Assembly (NCBI GenBank): GCA_034437795.1
Contig: DAOTTI010000140.1
Span: forward strand, 1 to 26,136
Direction: 5' to 3'
Source of the DNA: DAOTTI01 sp034437795
Lineage (GTDB): Bacteria > Chloroflexota > UBA11872 > UBA12225
DNA length: 26,136 nt
Shown here: positions 1-7,082 of the stretch, piece after piece
How the letters are laid out: the number at the start of each line of letters is the position of its first letter
Numbering within the stretch: the first letter of the stretch is position 1
The notes under the pieces: model-generated
What the model saw: the letters and a program-made list of their open reading frames with translations, nothing else
Told to the model about the DNA's origin: nothing
Database searches by the model: none
Program-made: the position numbers and the translations under genes

Positions 1-899
1 GGTCCAGCCTGCTCGCTGGCCGCAGGCACGATGACCTTGATCGCGCCGGGGATCACCTCGGCGCGGATGGGCGTTGTCCCGCTCATCTCTCCGTCGAGGG
101 TGACCGCCTGCGGCGGGTCGGCCTCGATGGCTACGGTGCGCGCCGGCCAGCGCTGGAGCGGCTCCGCATCCTCACGGCCGCCCAGGACGCTGGCGGCCAC
201 CGCGAGCAGGCCTGGCAGGTCGGCGCGCCGGATAACGATTACGTCCAGCACGCCGTCGCTGACGCTGATGTTGGGCGCAAGCGAGAGGCCGATCCGGCCC
301 ATGCTGCCGGAGTTGGCGACGATGCACGTCACGCCCTCGGTGATGACCTGCTCACCGTCGATGGTGAGCGTGTAGCGGGCCATCGGCGGATCGCGTAGGG
401 CCTGGAGGGCGGAAAAGACGTAAGCCAGCTGCCCGAAGCGGTCCTTCAGGTCGCGGTCGGCGCCCTCCACCATGGCCGCCTCGAAGCCGATCCCCGCACG
501 CAGGATGAAGTGCCCGCCGTCGCAGCGGGCCATGTCCACGGGGCGGAGCACGGCCATCTGGTCGGTGACGAGGGCGCAGGCCTCCGCCACGTCGCCCGGA
601 ATGCCGAGCTCAACGGATAGGACATTGGCGGTGCCCCCCGGGAAGATGGCCAGGGGCAGGTGGCTGCCAACAAGGCCGCTGGCTACCTCGGCGATGGTCC
701 CATCGCCGCCATAGACGGCCACCGCATCGAAGTCGCGCTGCCGCGCCTGCTCGGCGTAGCGCCGGCCGTCGCCCGGCCTCTTGGTGACGAAGACGTCCCA
801 ATCGACGCCGGCCGGGCCAAAGACGCGATTCAGCAGCCCGAGCACAGGACGATCCTGCCCCGAGGCGGGATTGATGATCACAGCGATGCGTCGGTACAT
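1..899 (-). CDS. Diacylglycerol kinase-family lipid kinase (YegS/BmrU type), 3' end outside window
   Basis: The gene is read on the minus strand from ATG at 899-897 and stays open to the window edge, giving 299 codons without a stop. The start has a good ribosome site (AGAAGAGG about 4 nt upstream). The N-terminus reads MYRRIAVIINPASGQ, the nucleotide-binding opening of the DAGK catalytic family. It is followed by the GGDGT motif at about residues 64-68 and FPGGTANVLS at about 86-95, both diagnostic of the fold. The C-terminal half has the beta-rich domain of the YegS/BmrU/LCB5 group, including a TLDGE segment. Family members phosphorylate diacylglycerol or related lipids with ATP at the inner face of the membrane. 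The exact lipid cannot be told from sequence. The last residues are missing because the window ends. Confidence 0.93.
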   Translation of the reverse strand, partial: MYRRIAVIINPASGQDRPVLGLLNRVFGPAGVDWDVFVTKRPGDGRRYAEQARQRDFDAVAVYGGDGTIAEVASGLVGSHLPLAIFPGGTANVLSVELGIPGDVAEACALVTDQMAVLRPVDMARCDGGHFILRAGIGFEAAMVEGADRDLKDRFGQLAYVFSALQALRDPPMARYTLTIDGEQVITEGVTCIVANSGSMGRIGLSLAPNISVSDGVLDVIVIRRADLPGLLAVAASVLGGREDAEPLQRWPARTVAIEADPPQAVTLDGEMSGTTPIRAEVIPGAIKVIVPAASEQAG

Positions 900-1091
900 G
901 GCCTCTTCTCGTGTTCGCTCGGTCTCACATCTCTCCCACTCAAGTATCTCCCGTCTCGCCAGCGCGGGCCGTATGCCCACCGGCCCCGTTGAGCGCACCT
1001 CAGTTCCTCAGCCCTTCACGCTTTGGAGTACCGCCGAAATGGCAGGGATCGTCCAGCGAGGACGGCCGTCTTCCACAGGAAGAGAGGTGGG

Positions 1092-1240
1092 GTGAGGCCT
1101 CTGCATGCTCAGGATCCGGCCAGGCGCGGTTCGTGGGCGTGCCGGGCGCGGTGTGAAGCCTCTGCATGCGCAGGATCCGCGCCGCCAGCCCCGCGCCAGT
1201 GAAAAGGCTGAAAGTGACGCCTCTGCATGCGGAGGATCCG
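1092..1240. repeat. Three 27-bp direct repeats at exact 61-bp pitch
   Basis: Copies lie at 1092-1118, 1153-1179 and 1214-1240. Each reads GTGA-N-GCCTCTGCATGC, then two variable bases, then AGGATCCG. Only three positions vary inside the 27-bp core, while the 34-bp intervals differ from each other. The core contains the palindromes GCATGC and GGATCC. In the third copy CCTCT and GGAGG can pair around GCATGC. Repeat and interval sizes resemble a minimal CRISPR, but there are only three copies, the core is imperfect and no cas gene is present, so it is annotated as a spaced repeat. An array of binding sites is the main alternative. Confidence 0.8.
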
Positions 1241-1301
1241 GGCCAGGCAGCTACGACCGCCCAGGTGCACCATCAGGCCAGCGGTTAGGCATTGCCTTCC
1301 C

Positions 1302-1337
1302 TGGTGCGCAGGCTTGCATTGGTGCTCAGGCTTGCAT
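1302..1337. repeat. 18-bp tandem duplication
   Basis: Two adjacent 18-bp units at 1302-1319 and 1320-1337 read TGGTGC-G/T-CAGGCTTGCAT and differ at one base. They lie just downstream of the PAP2 stop codon (1364-1366, minus strand). A replication-slippage origin is the simplest explanation. Confidence 0.8.
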
Positions 1338-1363
1338 TCCCAGAGAGGTCGTCTGAAACACCA

Positions 1364-2083
1364 CTAGGGGTCCGTATGCCCGACCAGCCGACGCGTGAGA
1401 CGCCGCACAGCCTCGGCGATGGCAAGCCCAAAGAAGGCGCCGGACAGGACGTCGCCCGGATAGTGGGCGCCGACGTAGATGCGGCTGAACCCCACCGCTG
1501 AGGCGAGGGTAAAGAAAGCCGGCGCCGACCGCGGCCACACCGTGCTGAGCACCCAGGCGCAGGCAAACGATGACGCGGTATGGCCGCTCGGAAACGACCA
1601 GCTCCCCGGGCGCTTGCCCACGACCAGCGCCCGCACGTTCTTGATGAACGGCCGCCGGCGGCGGAAGAAGGTCTTGATCGGATACTCAACGATCCACGTC
1701 GCCGCCATCATGCTCGGCAGCAGCTCCACCAGTGCGCGACGGCTGCGGGGCACGCCCAGCAGCCAGGCGATGAACGTGGCGCCGGCCCAGATCCAGCCGC
1801 CGGTCGTCCACACCGTGATGGTGCGAGCCAGACGGTCCAGACGCTGAGGGTGGGGCCAGCCATTCACCGCCAGATACAGGCCGGCGTCGAGGCGCTGCAG
1901 CGGCCCCATGCGGCGCCGCATCGCCGCCCGAAGCAGCCACCGCCCACCGGCGACCTCGCGAGAGGCTCCAGGCGCCTCGCCTGGTCGCACCGTCGTCTGG
2001 CCGGGCGGCGATGCGGCGCCCGTGACCTCGCGGGGCAAGGGCGCCTCCGGCAGAGGGTCCATCATCACGCCGGCCGACGCCAT
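1364..2083 (-). CDS. PAP2-family membrane phosphatase
   Basis: A 239-residue protein with the three signature motifs of the type 2 phosphatidic acid phosphatase superfamily: KTFFRRRRP at 137-145, FPSGHTAS at about 164-171, and SRIYVGAHYPGD at 200-211. The His of the second motif and the His/Asp of the third are the catalytic residues known in the family. Hydrophobic segments lie around 97-110, 170-183, 187-203 and 213-226, so it is an integral membrane protein. Family members dephosphorylate undecaprenyl diphosphate or phosphatidic-acid-like lipids. A head group cannot be assigned here. The first about 60 residues are a Pro/Gly-rich tail outside the domain. The ATG start overlaps the stop of the upstream gene by one base (TGATG), so the two are translationally coupled. 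A GTG one codon upstream (2086) is also possible. Confidence 0.9.
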   Translation of the reverse strand: MASAGVMMDPLPEAPLPREVTGAASPPGQTTVRPGEAPGASREVAGGRWLLRAAMRRRMGPLQRLDAGLYLAVNGWPHPQRLDRLARTITVWTTGGWIWAGATFIAWLLGVPRSRRALVELLPSMMAATWIVEYPIKTFFRRRRPFIKNVRALVVGKRPGSWSFPSGHTASSFACAWVLSTVWPRSAPAFFTLASAVGFSRIYVGAHYPGDVLSGAFFGLAIAEAVRRLTRRLVGHTDP

Positions 2084-2445
2084 CACCAGAGCTCACCCGG
2101 CCGGTCCGCCGATGCAGCGAGCAACTCCTGCAGACTGTCAAACACCTGGTCATGGCCGCGCAGCTCACCTGGATCCCAGCCCAGGCGGCGCGCCTGGCGC
2201 ATGATCACCGTCTCGCGGCCCTGCTTGATCGCGAACAGCAGCGCCCCGACGCAGTGCTGGCTGTCGGGCGTGAGCGCCCCGTAGCCCGTGCCGTCATCGT
2301 AGGCGATGGTCTTGTGGCAGAAGAACGGCCCGCCTTCGGGGCGCAGCATGTTGGTGGCGATGGCAAGGGCGCGTCCCGGTAGCAGGCGCACGGGCGACTG
2401 CCGCAGGAAGGGACACGTCTCGCACGGCGCCTTGAGCTCGAACAC
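2083..2445 (-). CDS. Small Cys-rich protein (CxxCPF...CHKT; DUF6283-like)
   Basis: A 120-residue soluble protein beginning MFELKAPCETCPFLRQ. It has a C-x2-C-P-F pair at residues 8-11, a second group FFCHKT at about 41-46, and a further HC at about 64-65. Four Cys with adjacent His in this order suggest a metal or Fe-S site. The CxxCPF/CHKT pattern resembles small proteins grouped as DUF6283, recalled from general knowledge and not searched. No function is known to me. Its TGA shares a base with the ATG of the PAP2 gene, so both are made from one message. The start is ATG at 2445-2443 with only a weak purine stretch upstream. It diverges from the membrane protein at 2615, leaving 169 nt for two promoters. 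Confidence 0.75.
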   Translation of the reverse strand: MFELKAPCETCPFLRQSPVRLLPGRALAIATNMLRPEGGPFFCHKTIAYDDGTGYGALTPDSQHCVGALLFAIKQGRETVIMRQARRLGWDPGELRGHDQVFDSLQELLAASADRPGELW

Positions 2446-2614
2446 ATCAGGCGGCCCGGCAAGTCGCGTGCCACGTCCTCATCAAGGGAATGATGGCGAC
2501 TGCACGTGTCGAAGCATCCCACCTCCCGTACTGGCATGGCCCTTGCTCTCGCACCTGAAGACCGCACCAAATGGCCAAACAAGCCAAAACCGCCAAACAG
2601 AGGAAGCATAGGAG

Positions 2615-4012
2615 ATGGTCATTATTCAGGCGCTCATCGCGGCCCTGGCCCGTTCGTCCGGCAGACTGCTCAACACGGCGTTTGGCTGGGCCACCACCCT
2701 GCTCTTCGGCAAAGTCCCCGCACACCGCCAGGTGTATCTGTCCGTACTGGCCTTCGGATCCGTCATATGGTTGCTGGTCATCCTGGGTATCGCCTTTCCC
2801 GCGTTCGCCGCCTGGATGCTCACGCTGGCGCCCCTGCCAGAGTGGGTGGATGACCGCTGGATCCGGCTCGCCTTCCTGGTCGCCGCCCTGGTGGTGCCCC
2901 TGGTGATCGGCGGCGTGTCCATCTTCATACTCGATCCGAGCGAACGGCCCCAGGGGGTGGTGGGCACGGCGCAGGCGGTCGTCAAGGGTTATCCCTCTAG
3001 CCTGGGGCTGGCCCTGACGCTGGTATTGATGACGATCTTCGCGCCCGTGCTGAAGGCTCGCGCGCTGATCAAGCGCTGGACGAACCAGCACGTGCCGGTG
3101 ATCGTCGAGCCGCCCCATTACGAAGCGGTCGTGCGCGATATTCAGTTGGCCCTCGGCCAGGGTGGGCTCCAGACCGAGCGGCGCCTGGCAACCTGGATGC
3201 TGCGCGCCCCGAGTAAGCTGCTCACGCTCCTTGCTGGCGGCGCGGTGGAGAGCCTGGTAGCAGAGCGATTGACGACGCTCACGTCACCGAAAGTGGAGAT
3301 CTTGCTCCACCCGTCCGACCTCGTAATCAGCGGCCGTGAGATGGACGTCGCTCGCACGCACGCGATCATCACCGAGCAGCTCACGTTTGCCCAGGCCTAT
3401 ATGACGTGGACCAGGGAGGGCAACGAACTGGAGGATCGCCTGCGCACTGTATGGGAGCAGCTGCGCACCCAGCCGGCACGGTCGGCGCCTGCGGGCCCCC
3501 GCCCGGACGGCCGCGCAGGTGACGGACAGGACGGCCGCAAGTGCCCGAAGAGAGACGGCCACACACCCGACCCACCAGACCTGCTGGAGCGCCTCCGGGC
3601 CATCGAGCGCGACCTGCGGAAGGTGGAGGTCTCGTACGAGGAATGGGAGGTGCTCTTTCGGAAGAAGCTGATGGTCGAGCGGGGCGTTCTGCAGATGTAC
3701 GCCGGGCTGCTGGAGCGCCCGCCGGAGCCGGCCGAGGCACCGGCCGAAGCGCTGAATACCACGACCCAGCTGGCACAGACGCAAAGCGGCCCCATTGCCC
3801 TGGTCGAGCAAGCCGCCGGCCGTCGACGTGGCCGCCGGCGCGGGCTGGCGACGCTCTCGATGCGCCTGCCCGCCTCCGACGGGATGTACATCGCTGCCGC
3901 GACTACCGCGGCCATCGTTGGGGCTGCCCTTCTTGGATGGCGCACCGCGGCTGCCGAGGATCATGCGCGGCCCAGCCATAACGGCCCCGCCCTGCGCCCG
4001 CACCGGGCCTGA
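2615..4012 (+). CDS. Membrane protein of unknown function, 465 aa
   Basis: I do not recognise this family. The product has hydrophobic segments at about 41-72, 84-106 and 128-147, a long polar and charged middle, and a last hydrophobic segment at about 424-442. The middle includes a Pro/Gly/Arg-rich low-complexity stretch around 286-320 and a likely helical, charged segment around 325-370. A very basic RRRGRRRG stretch stands at about 401-408, just before the last membrane segment. It ends in a short His/Pro-rich tail. The layout suggests a membrane-anchored protein with a large cytoplasmic domain held by helices at both ends. The start is ATG 2615, with AGGAAG at 2601-2606 and GGAG immediately before it. 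It is transcribed away from the Cys-rich/PAP2 pair and followed by a repeat-rich spacer, so it is probably monocistronic. Confidence 0.75.
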   Translation: MVIIQALIAALARSSGRLLNTAFGWATTLLFGKVPAHRQVYLSVLAFGSVIWLLVILGIAFPAFAAWMLTLAPLPEWVDDRWIRLAFLVAALVVPLVIGGVSIFILDPSERPQGVVGTAQAVVKGYPSSLGLALTLVLMTIFAPVLKARALIKRWTNQHVPVIVEPPHYEAVVRDIQLALGQGGLQTERRLATWMLRAPSKLLTLLAGGAVESLVAERLTTLTSPKVEILLHPSDLVISGREMDVARTHAIITEQLTFAQAYMTWTREGNELEDRLRTVWEQLRTQPARSAPAGPRPDGRAGDGQDGRKCPKRDGHTPDPPDLLERLRAIERDLRKVEVSYEEWEVLFRKKLMVERGVLQMYAGLLERPPEPAEAPAEALNTTTQLAQTQSGPIALVEQAAGRRRGRRRGLATLSMRLPASDGMYIAAATTAAIVGAALLGWRTAAAEDHARPSHNGPALRPHRA

Positions 4013-4089
4013 GACCGCGTGCCTCGCACCCGCCTGAACGCTCCGCGTCGGGCCGGGGGCGTGCGCCAACATTCCAGATCGCTCCAGGC

Positions 4090-4200
4090 CATGGCCGTCG
4101 TTCCCCCTCGCCCTGTCGTCGCGTGCCCGCATCGAAGCGGGGCCGGCGGCGCCGTGGGTCAGATCCTCTCCCCATGGCCGTCGTTCCCCCTCGCCCTGTC
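4090..4200. repeat. 28-bp direct repeat, two copies 83 bp apart
   Basis: The sequence CATGGCCGTCGTTCCCCCTC followed by GCCCTGTC occurs identically at 4090-4117 and 4173-4200. The start-to-start distance of 83 bp equals the length of the GC-rich element that follows. The two features may therefore be parts of one larger unit that was duplicated and diverged. Confidence 0.8.
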
Positions 4201-4283
4201 GGAGCGGGGGTGGCAGGGCCAAGGCGCACGGCAGGGCAGCGTGGGGCAGCGGTGCGGTGCGGCCCCGGCCGAAGGGGATGAGG
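4201..4283. repeat. Dispersed intergenic repeat, copy A (83 bp)
   Basis: It begins GGAGCGGGGG and ends GGCCCCGGCCGAAGGGG-A-TGAGG. It aligns over its whole length, with one single-base gap, to 17939-18022. The best-conserved part is the right end, GCGGCCCCGGCCGAAGGGG. Both copies lie in spacers and code for nothing recognisable. A family of intergenic repeats is the likely explanation. Confidence 0.75.
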
Positions 4284-4362
4284 CCCCCTGACGCGGCTGA
4301 TCCGGAAGACCTGCGTGCGCCCCCAAGGGCGGGGCAGGCTCGTTCGGGCTGCCCCCCGCGGG

Positions 4363-4368
4363 TATACT
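4363..4368 (+). promoter_or_regulatory. Candidate -10 box (TATACT) for the gamma-glutamyltransferase gene
   Basis: TATACT in a GC-rich context (GGGTATACTGG) lies about 135 nt upstream of the ATG at 4503. No good -35 element is seen at the usual spacing. The call rests on the rarity of such AT-rich hexamers in this DNA and is weak. Confidence 0.3.
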
Positions 4369-4502
4369 GGCCGTGGCTCTGGCCGGTGGGCCTGGCCGCC
4401 GCGGCGCAGCCGGCTGCGGGGGGCAGGCCACCGCGTGCGTGAGCGCCGTGTGAGTGAGAAGGGACGTCACAAGACGTAGCGATCAGGAGCAAGGAGAGAC
4501 TT

Positions 4503-6188
4503 ATGGCCGTCACCCAGGCGCGCCGCGGCCCCGACACAGCGGACGCAGCCATCTCGACGATCTCGACGACCGCGCGGCCCGGCGCCGGGCCCCAGTACGC
4601 CGCCCGCGGCATGGTGGCTTCCGCCTCGCCGGCCGCGGCGGCCACCGGCCTGCGCGTGCTCATGGACGGGGGGAACGCCTTCGACGCGGCCGTGGCGGTC
4701 GCCATGGTCGAAGGATTGACCCTGCCCGGCGCGTGCGGGCTGGGAGGTGACATGTTCGCCGTGCTCTACGACGCCCGCCAGCGGCGCGTGTGGGCCATCA
4801 ACGGCAGCGGGGCGGCGCCCCAGCGCGTGACCCGCGACTACTACGTGTCCAGGGGTCACCAGACGATGCCGCTCGACGGCATTCACTCGGTATCCGTGCC
4901 GGGCGCGCCGCACGCCTACTGGACGCTACACCAGCGATTTGGCACGCGCCCCTGGGCAGACCTGCTGGCCCCCGCCATCGCCCTGGCGGAGCACGGCGTG
5001 GCCGTCTCAGAGCGGATGGCCCGCAGCATCGCCGGCGCGCGCCGCAAGCTGGAGCAGTTTGCCAGCAGTGCGGCCGAGTTCTTCCCTGACGGCGAGACGC
5101 CTCGGGCAGGAACGCTGTTCCAGCGGGCGCGCTACGCGCAGTCGCTGCGCCTGCTGGCCGAAGGAGGCGCGGACGCCTTCTATCGTGGGCCGATCGCGGC
5201 GGAGATCGTGCGCTACGCCAGGGAGCTAGGCGGGCTCTTCGACGAAACGGACTTCGCCCAGCACGCCACCGAGGTCTACGAGCCGATCCACACCACCTAT
5301 CGCGGCGTGGAGGTCTACGAGACGCGCCCGCCGTCGCAGGGGCTGATCGTGCTGGAGTGGCTGAACCTCCTGGAAGGGTTTGATCTCGCGGCGTCGGGCT
5401 TTGGCACGGCGGAGACGATCCATCTGATGGCCGAGGCGAAGAAGCTGGCCTTTGCCGACCGGCTCCGCTACGCCGGCGATCCGCGCTTCATCGACGTGCC
5501 CCTGGCGGCGCTGCTGTCCAAGCCGTTCGCCGCCCGCCGCCGGCAGGAGATCGATCCGCATCGCGCGGCCTGGCCGGTCCGCGGCGCCCTGCCCGAGACG
5601 CTGTACGGGGACACCAGCTATTTCTGCGTGGCCGATGGGGAAGGGAACGCCATCTCCTTCATCCACAGCCTCTCCGCCGGCTTTGGGAGCGGCGTCACCG
5701 CCGGGAGCACGGGCATCCTGCTCAATAACCGCGCCGGGCGGGGCTTTACCCTGGAGGAAGGCCACCCCAACGTGCTCGCCGGCGGCAAGAAGACGATGCA
5801 CACGCTGAACTGTTACCTGCTGATGCGGGAAGGCGCGCTGCTCGGCGTGGGTGGGACGCCCGGGGGCGACCAGCAACCCCAGTGGAATGTGCAGACGATC
5901 ACCAACCTGCTCGACTTTGGCCTGGACGTGCAGCAGGCGATCGAGGCCCCTCGCTGGTACTCCTTCCCCGGCACGGACCCCGAGCACATCGCCAAGCCCC
6001 CCGAGCTGCGCCTGGAGGCGCGCTTCGACCCATCGGTCGCCCCGGCCCTGGAGGCGCGAGGCCATCGCGTGGTCCTGCTTGGGCCGTGGGGAGCGGGCGG
6101 GGCGGTGCAGCTGATCGTCCGCCGCCCGAACGGCGTCCTGGTCGGTGGCTCCGACCCGCGGGCCGGCGGCGTCGCACTCGGCTACTGA
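4503..6188 (+). CDS. Gamma-glutamyltransferase-family Ntn hydrolase (cytoplasmic, YwrD-like)
   Basis: A 561-residue protein of the gamma-glutamyltransferase/acylase family. The proenzyme cleaves itself before a Thr that then becomes the nucleophile. Here that residue is Thr371 in GDTSYFCVADGEGNA, matching the T-x-Y-V-D-x-x-GNA pattern of the family. The N-terminal half shows GMVASASPAAA, GGNAFDAAVA and the GLGGDMF motif. The C-terminal part has GGTPGGDQQPQWN, where classical GGT has GSPGG. The GGDQQPQ form is closer to YwrD-like and acylase-like members, so glutathione may not be the substrate. There is no signal peptide, unlike the periplasmic E. coli enzyme. The start is supported by AAGGAG 6 nt upstream. 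The next gene follows after 183 nt with its own ribosome site. Confidence 0.92.
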   Translation: MAVTQARRGPDTADAAISTISTTARPGAGPQYAARGMVASASPAAAATGLRVLMDGGNAFDAAVAVAMVEGLTLPGACGLGGDMFAVLYDARQRRVWAINGSGAAPQRVTRDYYVSRGHQTMPLDGIHSVSVPGAPHAYWTLHQRFGTRPWADLLAPAIALAEHGVAVSERMARSIAGARRKLEQFASSAAEFFPDGETPRAGTLFQRARYAQSLRLLAEGGADAFYRGPIAAEIVRYARELGGLFDETDFAQHATEVYEPIHTTYRGVEVYETRPPSQGLIVLEWLNLLEGFDLAASGFGTAETIHLMAEAKKLAFADRLRYAGDPRFIDVPLAALLSKPFAARRRQEIDPHRAAWPVRGALPETLYGDTSYFCVADGEGNAISFIHSLSAGFGSGVTAGSTGILLNNRAGRGFTLEEGHPNVLAGGKKTMHTLNCYLLMREGALLGVGGTPGGDQQPQWNVQTITNLLDFGLDVQQAIEAPRWYSFPGTDPEHIAKPPELRLEARFDPSVAPALEARGHRVVLLGPWGAGGAVQLIVRRPNGVLVGGSDPRAGGVALGY

Positions 6189-6204
6189 ATCCGCGGGATC
6201 GTCG

Positions 6205-6210
6205 TACAAT
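6205..6210 (+). promoter_or_regulatory. Candidate -10 box (TACAAT) upstream of the CBS gene
   Basis: CGTACAATGG occurs just after the stop of the gamma-glutamyltransferase gene and resembles the GTATACTGG element at 4362-4370. No convincing -35 sequence is seen. If it is real, the CBS gene has its own promoter and a leader of about 160 nt. Confidence 0.25.
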
Positions 6211-6242
6211 GGTCACGAGCCCGGATGATCCATGGCCAATGA

Positions 6243-6273
6243 GGCTCGCTCCCTTATGGAAAAGGGCGAGGCC
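6243..6273 (+). terminator. Possible hairpin after the gamma-glutamyltransferase gene
   Basis: GGCTCG-CT-CCCTT can pair with AAGGGCGAG-G-CC around a short loop, giving an interrupted stem of about 11 bp. No T-run follows, so intrinsic termination is uncertain. It may instead be a leader structure of the CBS gene. Confidence 0.3.
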
Positions 6274-6371
6274 GCCGCTGGCGAAGAATCCGGGCTGGCC
6301 GATCTTCATCCGGTGCAAAGCCCCACGGCCGGATGCGCCGGATGCGCCGGTGAGACAAGGAGGCGCAGTCC

Positions 6372-7079
6372 ATGAAGCGGGTCAACATCCGCGAGGCGTT
6401 CGTTGGCGAGCCCGACCGCAGCCAGGAAGGGCTCAGCGTGGTGCAGGACGAGGGCTCGGAGGCGCTGCTGCTGGCGGTGCGCGGGGGCGAGCTGACCATC
6501 GTGGTCCCCGCCGGCACGGACGAGAGCCGCGCCATCCAGGAGGCGGAGTGCCTGCGGGGCGTGCTGCGCCTGGAGAATGAGCGGGTGCTGACCTTCGAGA
6601 TCCAGGCCGGTTCCACCGGCGCCTTCTTCGAGGATGAGCCGGCGGCCCTGCATCGCCGCCGGCAGCAGGAGAGCGGGGTCGATCTCTCAGCGATCGGCGG
6701 CAGCCACGACTACATGGCGGTTCAGGCGCGCCTCGCCCGCGACGTGATGACCCCCAACCCGATCACGGTGCGGCCGGACCAGACCGTGCGTGAGGCGGCG
6801 GATCTGCTGGCCTACCACCACATCAGCGGCCTGCCGGTGCTGGACGCGGCCGGCGCCCTGGTTGGTGTGGTCAGCGAGGCGGACATCATTGCCAAGCAGG
6901 GCCAGACGGTGGGCGACATCATGACCCGCAACGTGATTACCGTCCCTGCCGACGCGCGCGTCGAAGAGGTGGCCGCCATCATGGCCGGTGAGCGGATCAA
7001 GCGCGTGCCGGTGCTGCAGGAAGGCCGGCTGGTGGGGATCATCAGCCGCGCCGACATCGTGCGTTGGGTGGCGAGCTGA
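6372..7079 (+). CDS. Tandem CBS-domain protein with uncharacterised N-terminal domain
   Basis: A 235-residue soluble protein. Residues about 124-173 and 182-232 form two CBS motifs, opening VMTPNPITV and IMTRNVITV and closing GVVSEADII and GIISRADIV. Paired CBS domains bind adenine nucleotides and act as energy or ligand sensors. The first about 110 residues (starting MKRVNIREAF) are acidic, lack membrane segments and match no family I recognise. They include a beta-rich stretch around LLLAVRGGELTIVVPAG. The start is well supported by AAGGAGG at 6357-6363, 8 nt before the ATG. The gene ends 3 nt from the convergent stop of the next gene. The role is probably regulatory, but the partner is unknown. 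Confidence 0.88.
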   Translation: MKRVNIREAFVGEPDRSQEGLSVVQDEGSEALLLAVRGGELTIVVPAGTDESRAIQEAECLRGVLRLENERVLTFEIQAGSTGAFFEDEPAALHRRRQQESGVDLSAIGGSHDYMAVQARLARDVMTPNPITVRPDQTVREAADLLAYHHISGLPVLDAAGALVGVVSEADIIAKQGQTVGDIMTRNVITVPADARVEEVAAIMAGERIKRVPVLQEGRLVGIISRADIVRWVAS

Positions 7080-7082
7080 CGA

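Larger units (their letters stand above)
900..1363. other. Non-coding spacer between lipid kinase and PAP2 gene, repeat-bearing
   Basis: This 464-nt stretch has no convincing gene. It separates the start of the leftward lipid kinase from the stop of the leftward PAP2 gene. It holds three direct repeats at a 61-bp pitch and an 18-bp tandem duplication, listed separately. The promoter of the lipid kinase should lie in its left part, but no clear -35/-10 pair could be picked. Confidence 0.7.
4013..4502. other. Repeat-rich intergenic region upstream of the gamma-glutamyltransferase gene
   Basis: This 490-nt spacer has no supported gene. It contains two copies of a 28-bp sequence 83 bp apart, then an 83-bp GC-rich element that recurs at 17939-18022 (both listed separately). 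A candidate -10 box sits at 4363-4368. The last 60 nt carry the ribosome site of the downstream gene. Long reading frames crossing it on the minus strand have no family features. Confidence 0.6.

Noticed and set aside
1092..1240. CRISPR array
   Set aside because: There are only three repeats, the core varies at three positions, the core is partly palindromic at internal sites, and no cas gene is nearby. The sizes fit, so it is kept only as a finding.
2571..2906. Small basic protein beginning MAKQAKTAKQRKHRR
   Set aside because: It overlaps the start of the 465-residue membrane protein in another frame, has no ribosome site, and becomes low-complexity after about 20 residues.
3284..4753. 489-codon open frame on the minus strand across the spacer at 4013-4502
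   Set aside because: It has low-complexity Ala/Gly/Arg/Pro composition, crosses two real genes in antisense, and runs through repeats. No family motif was found.
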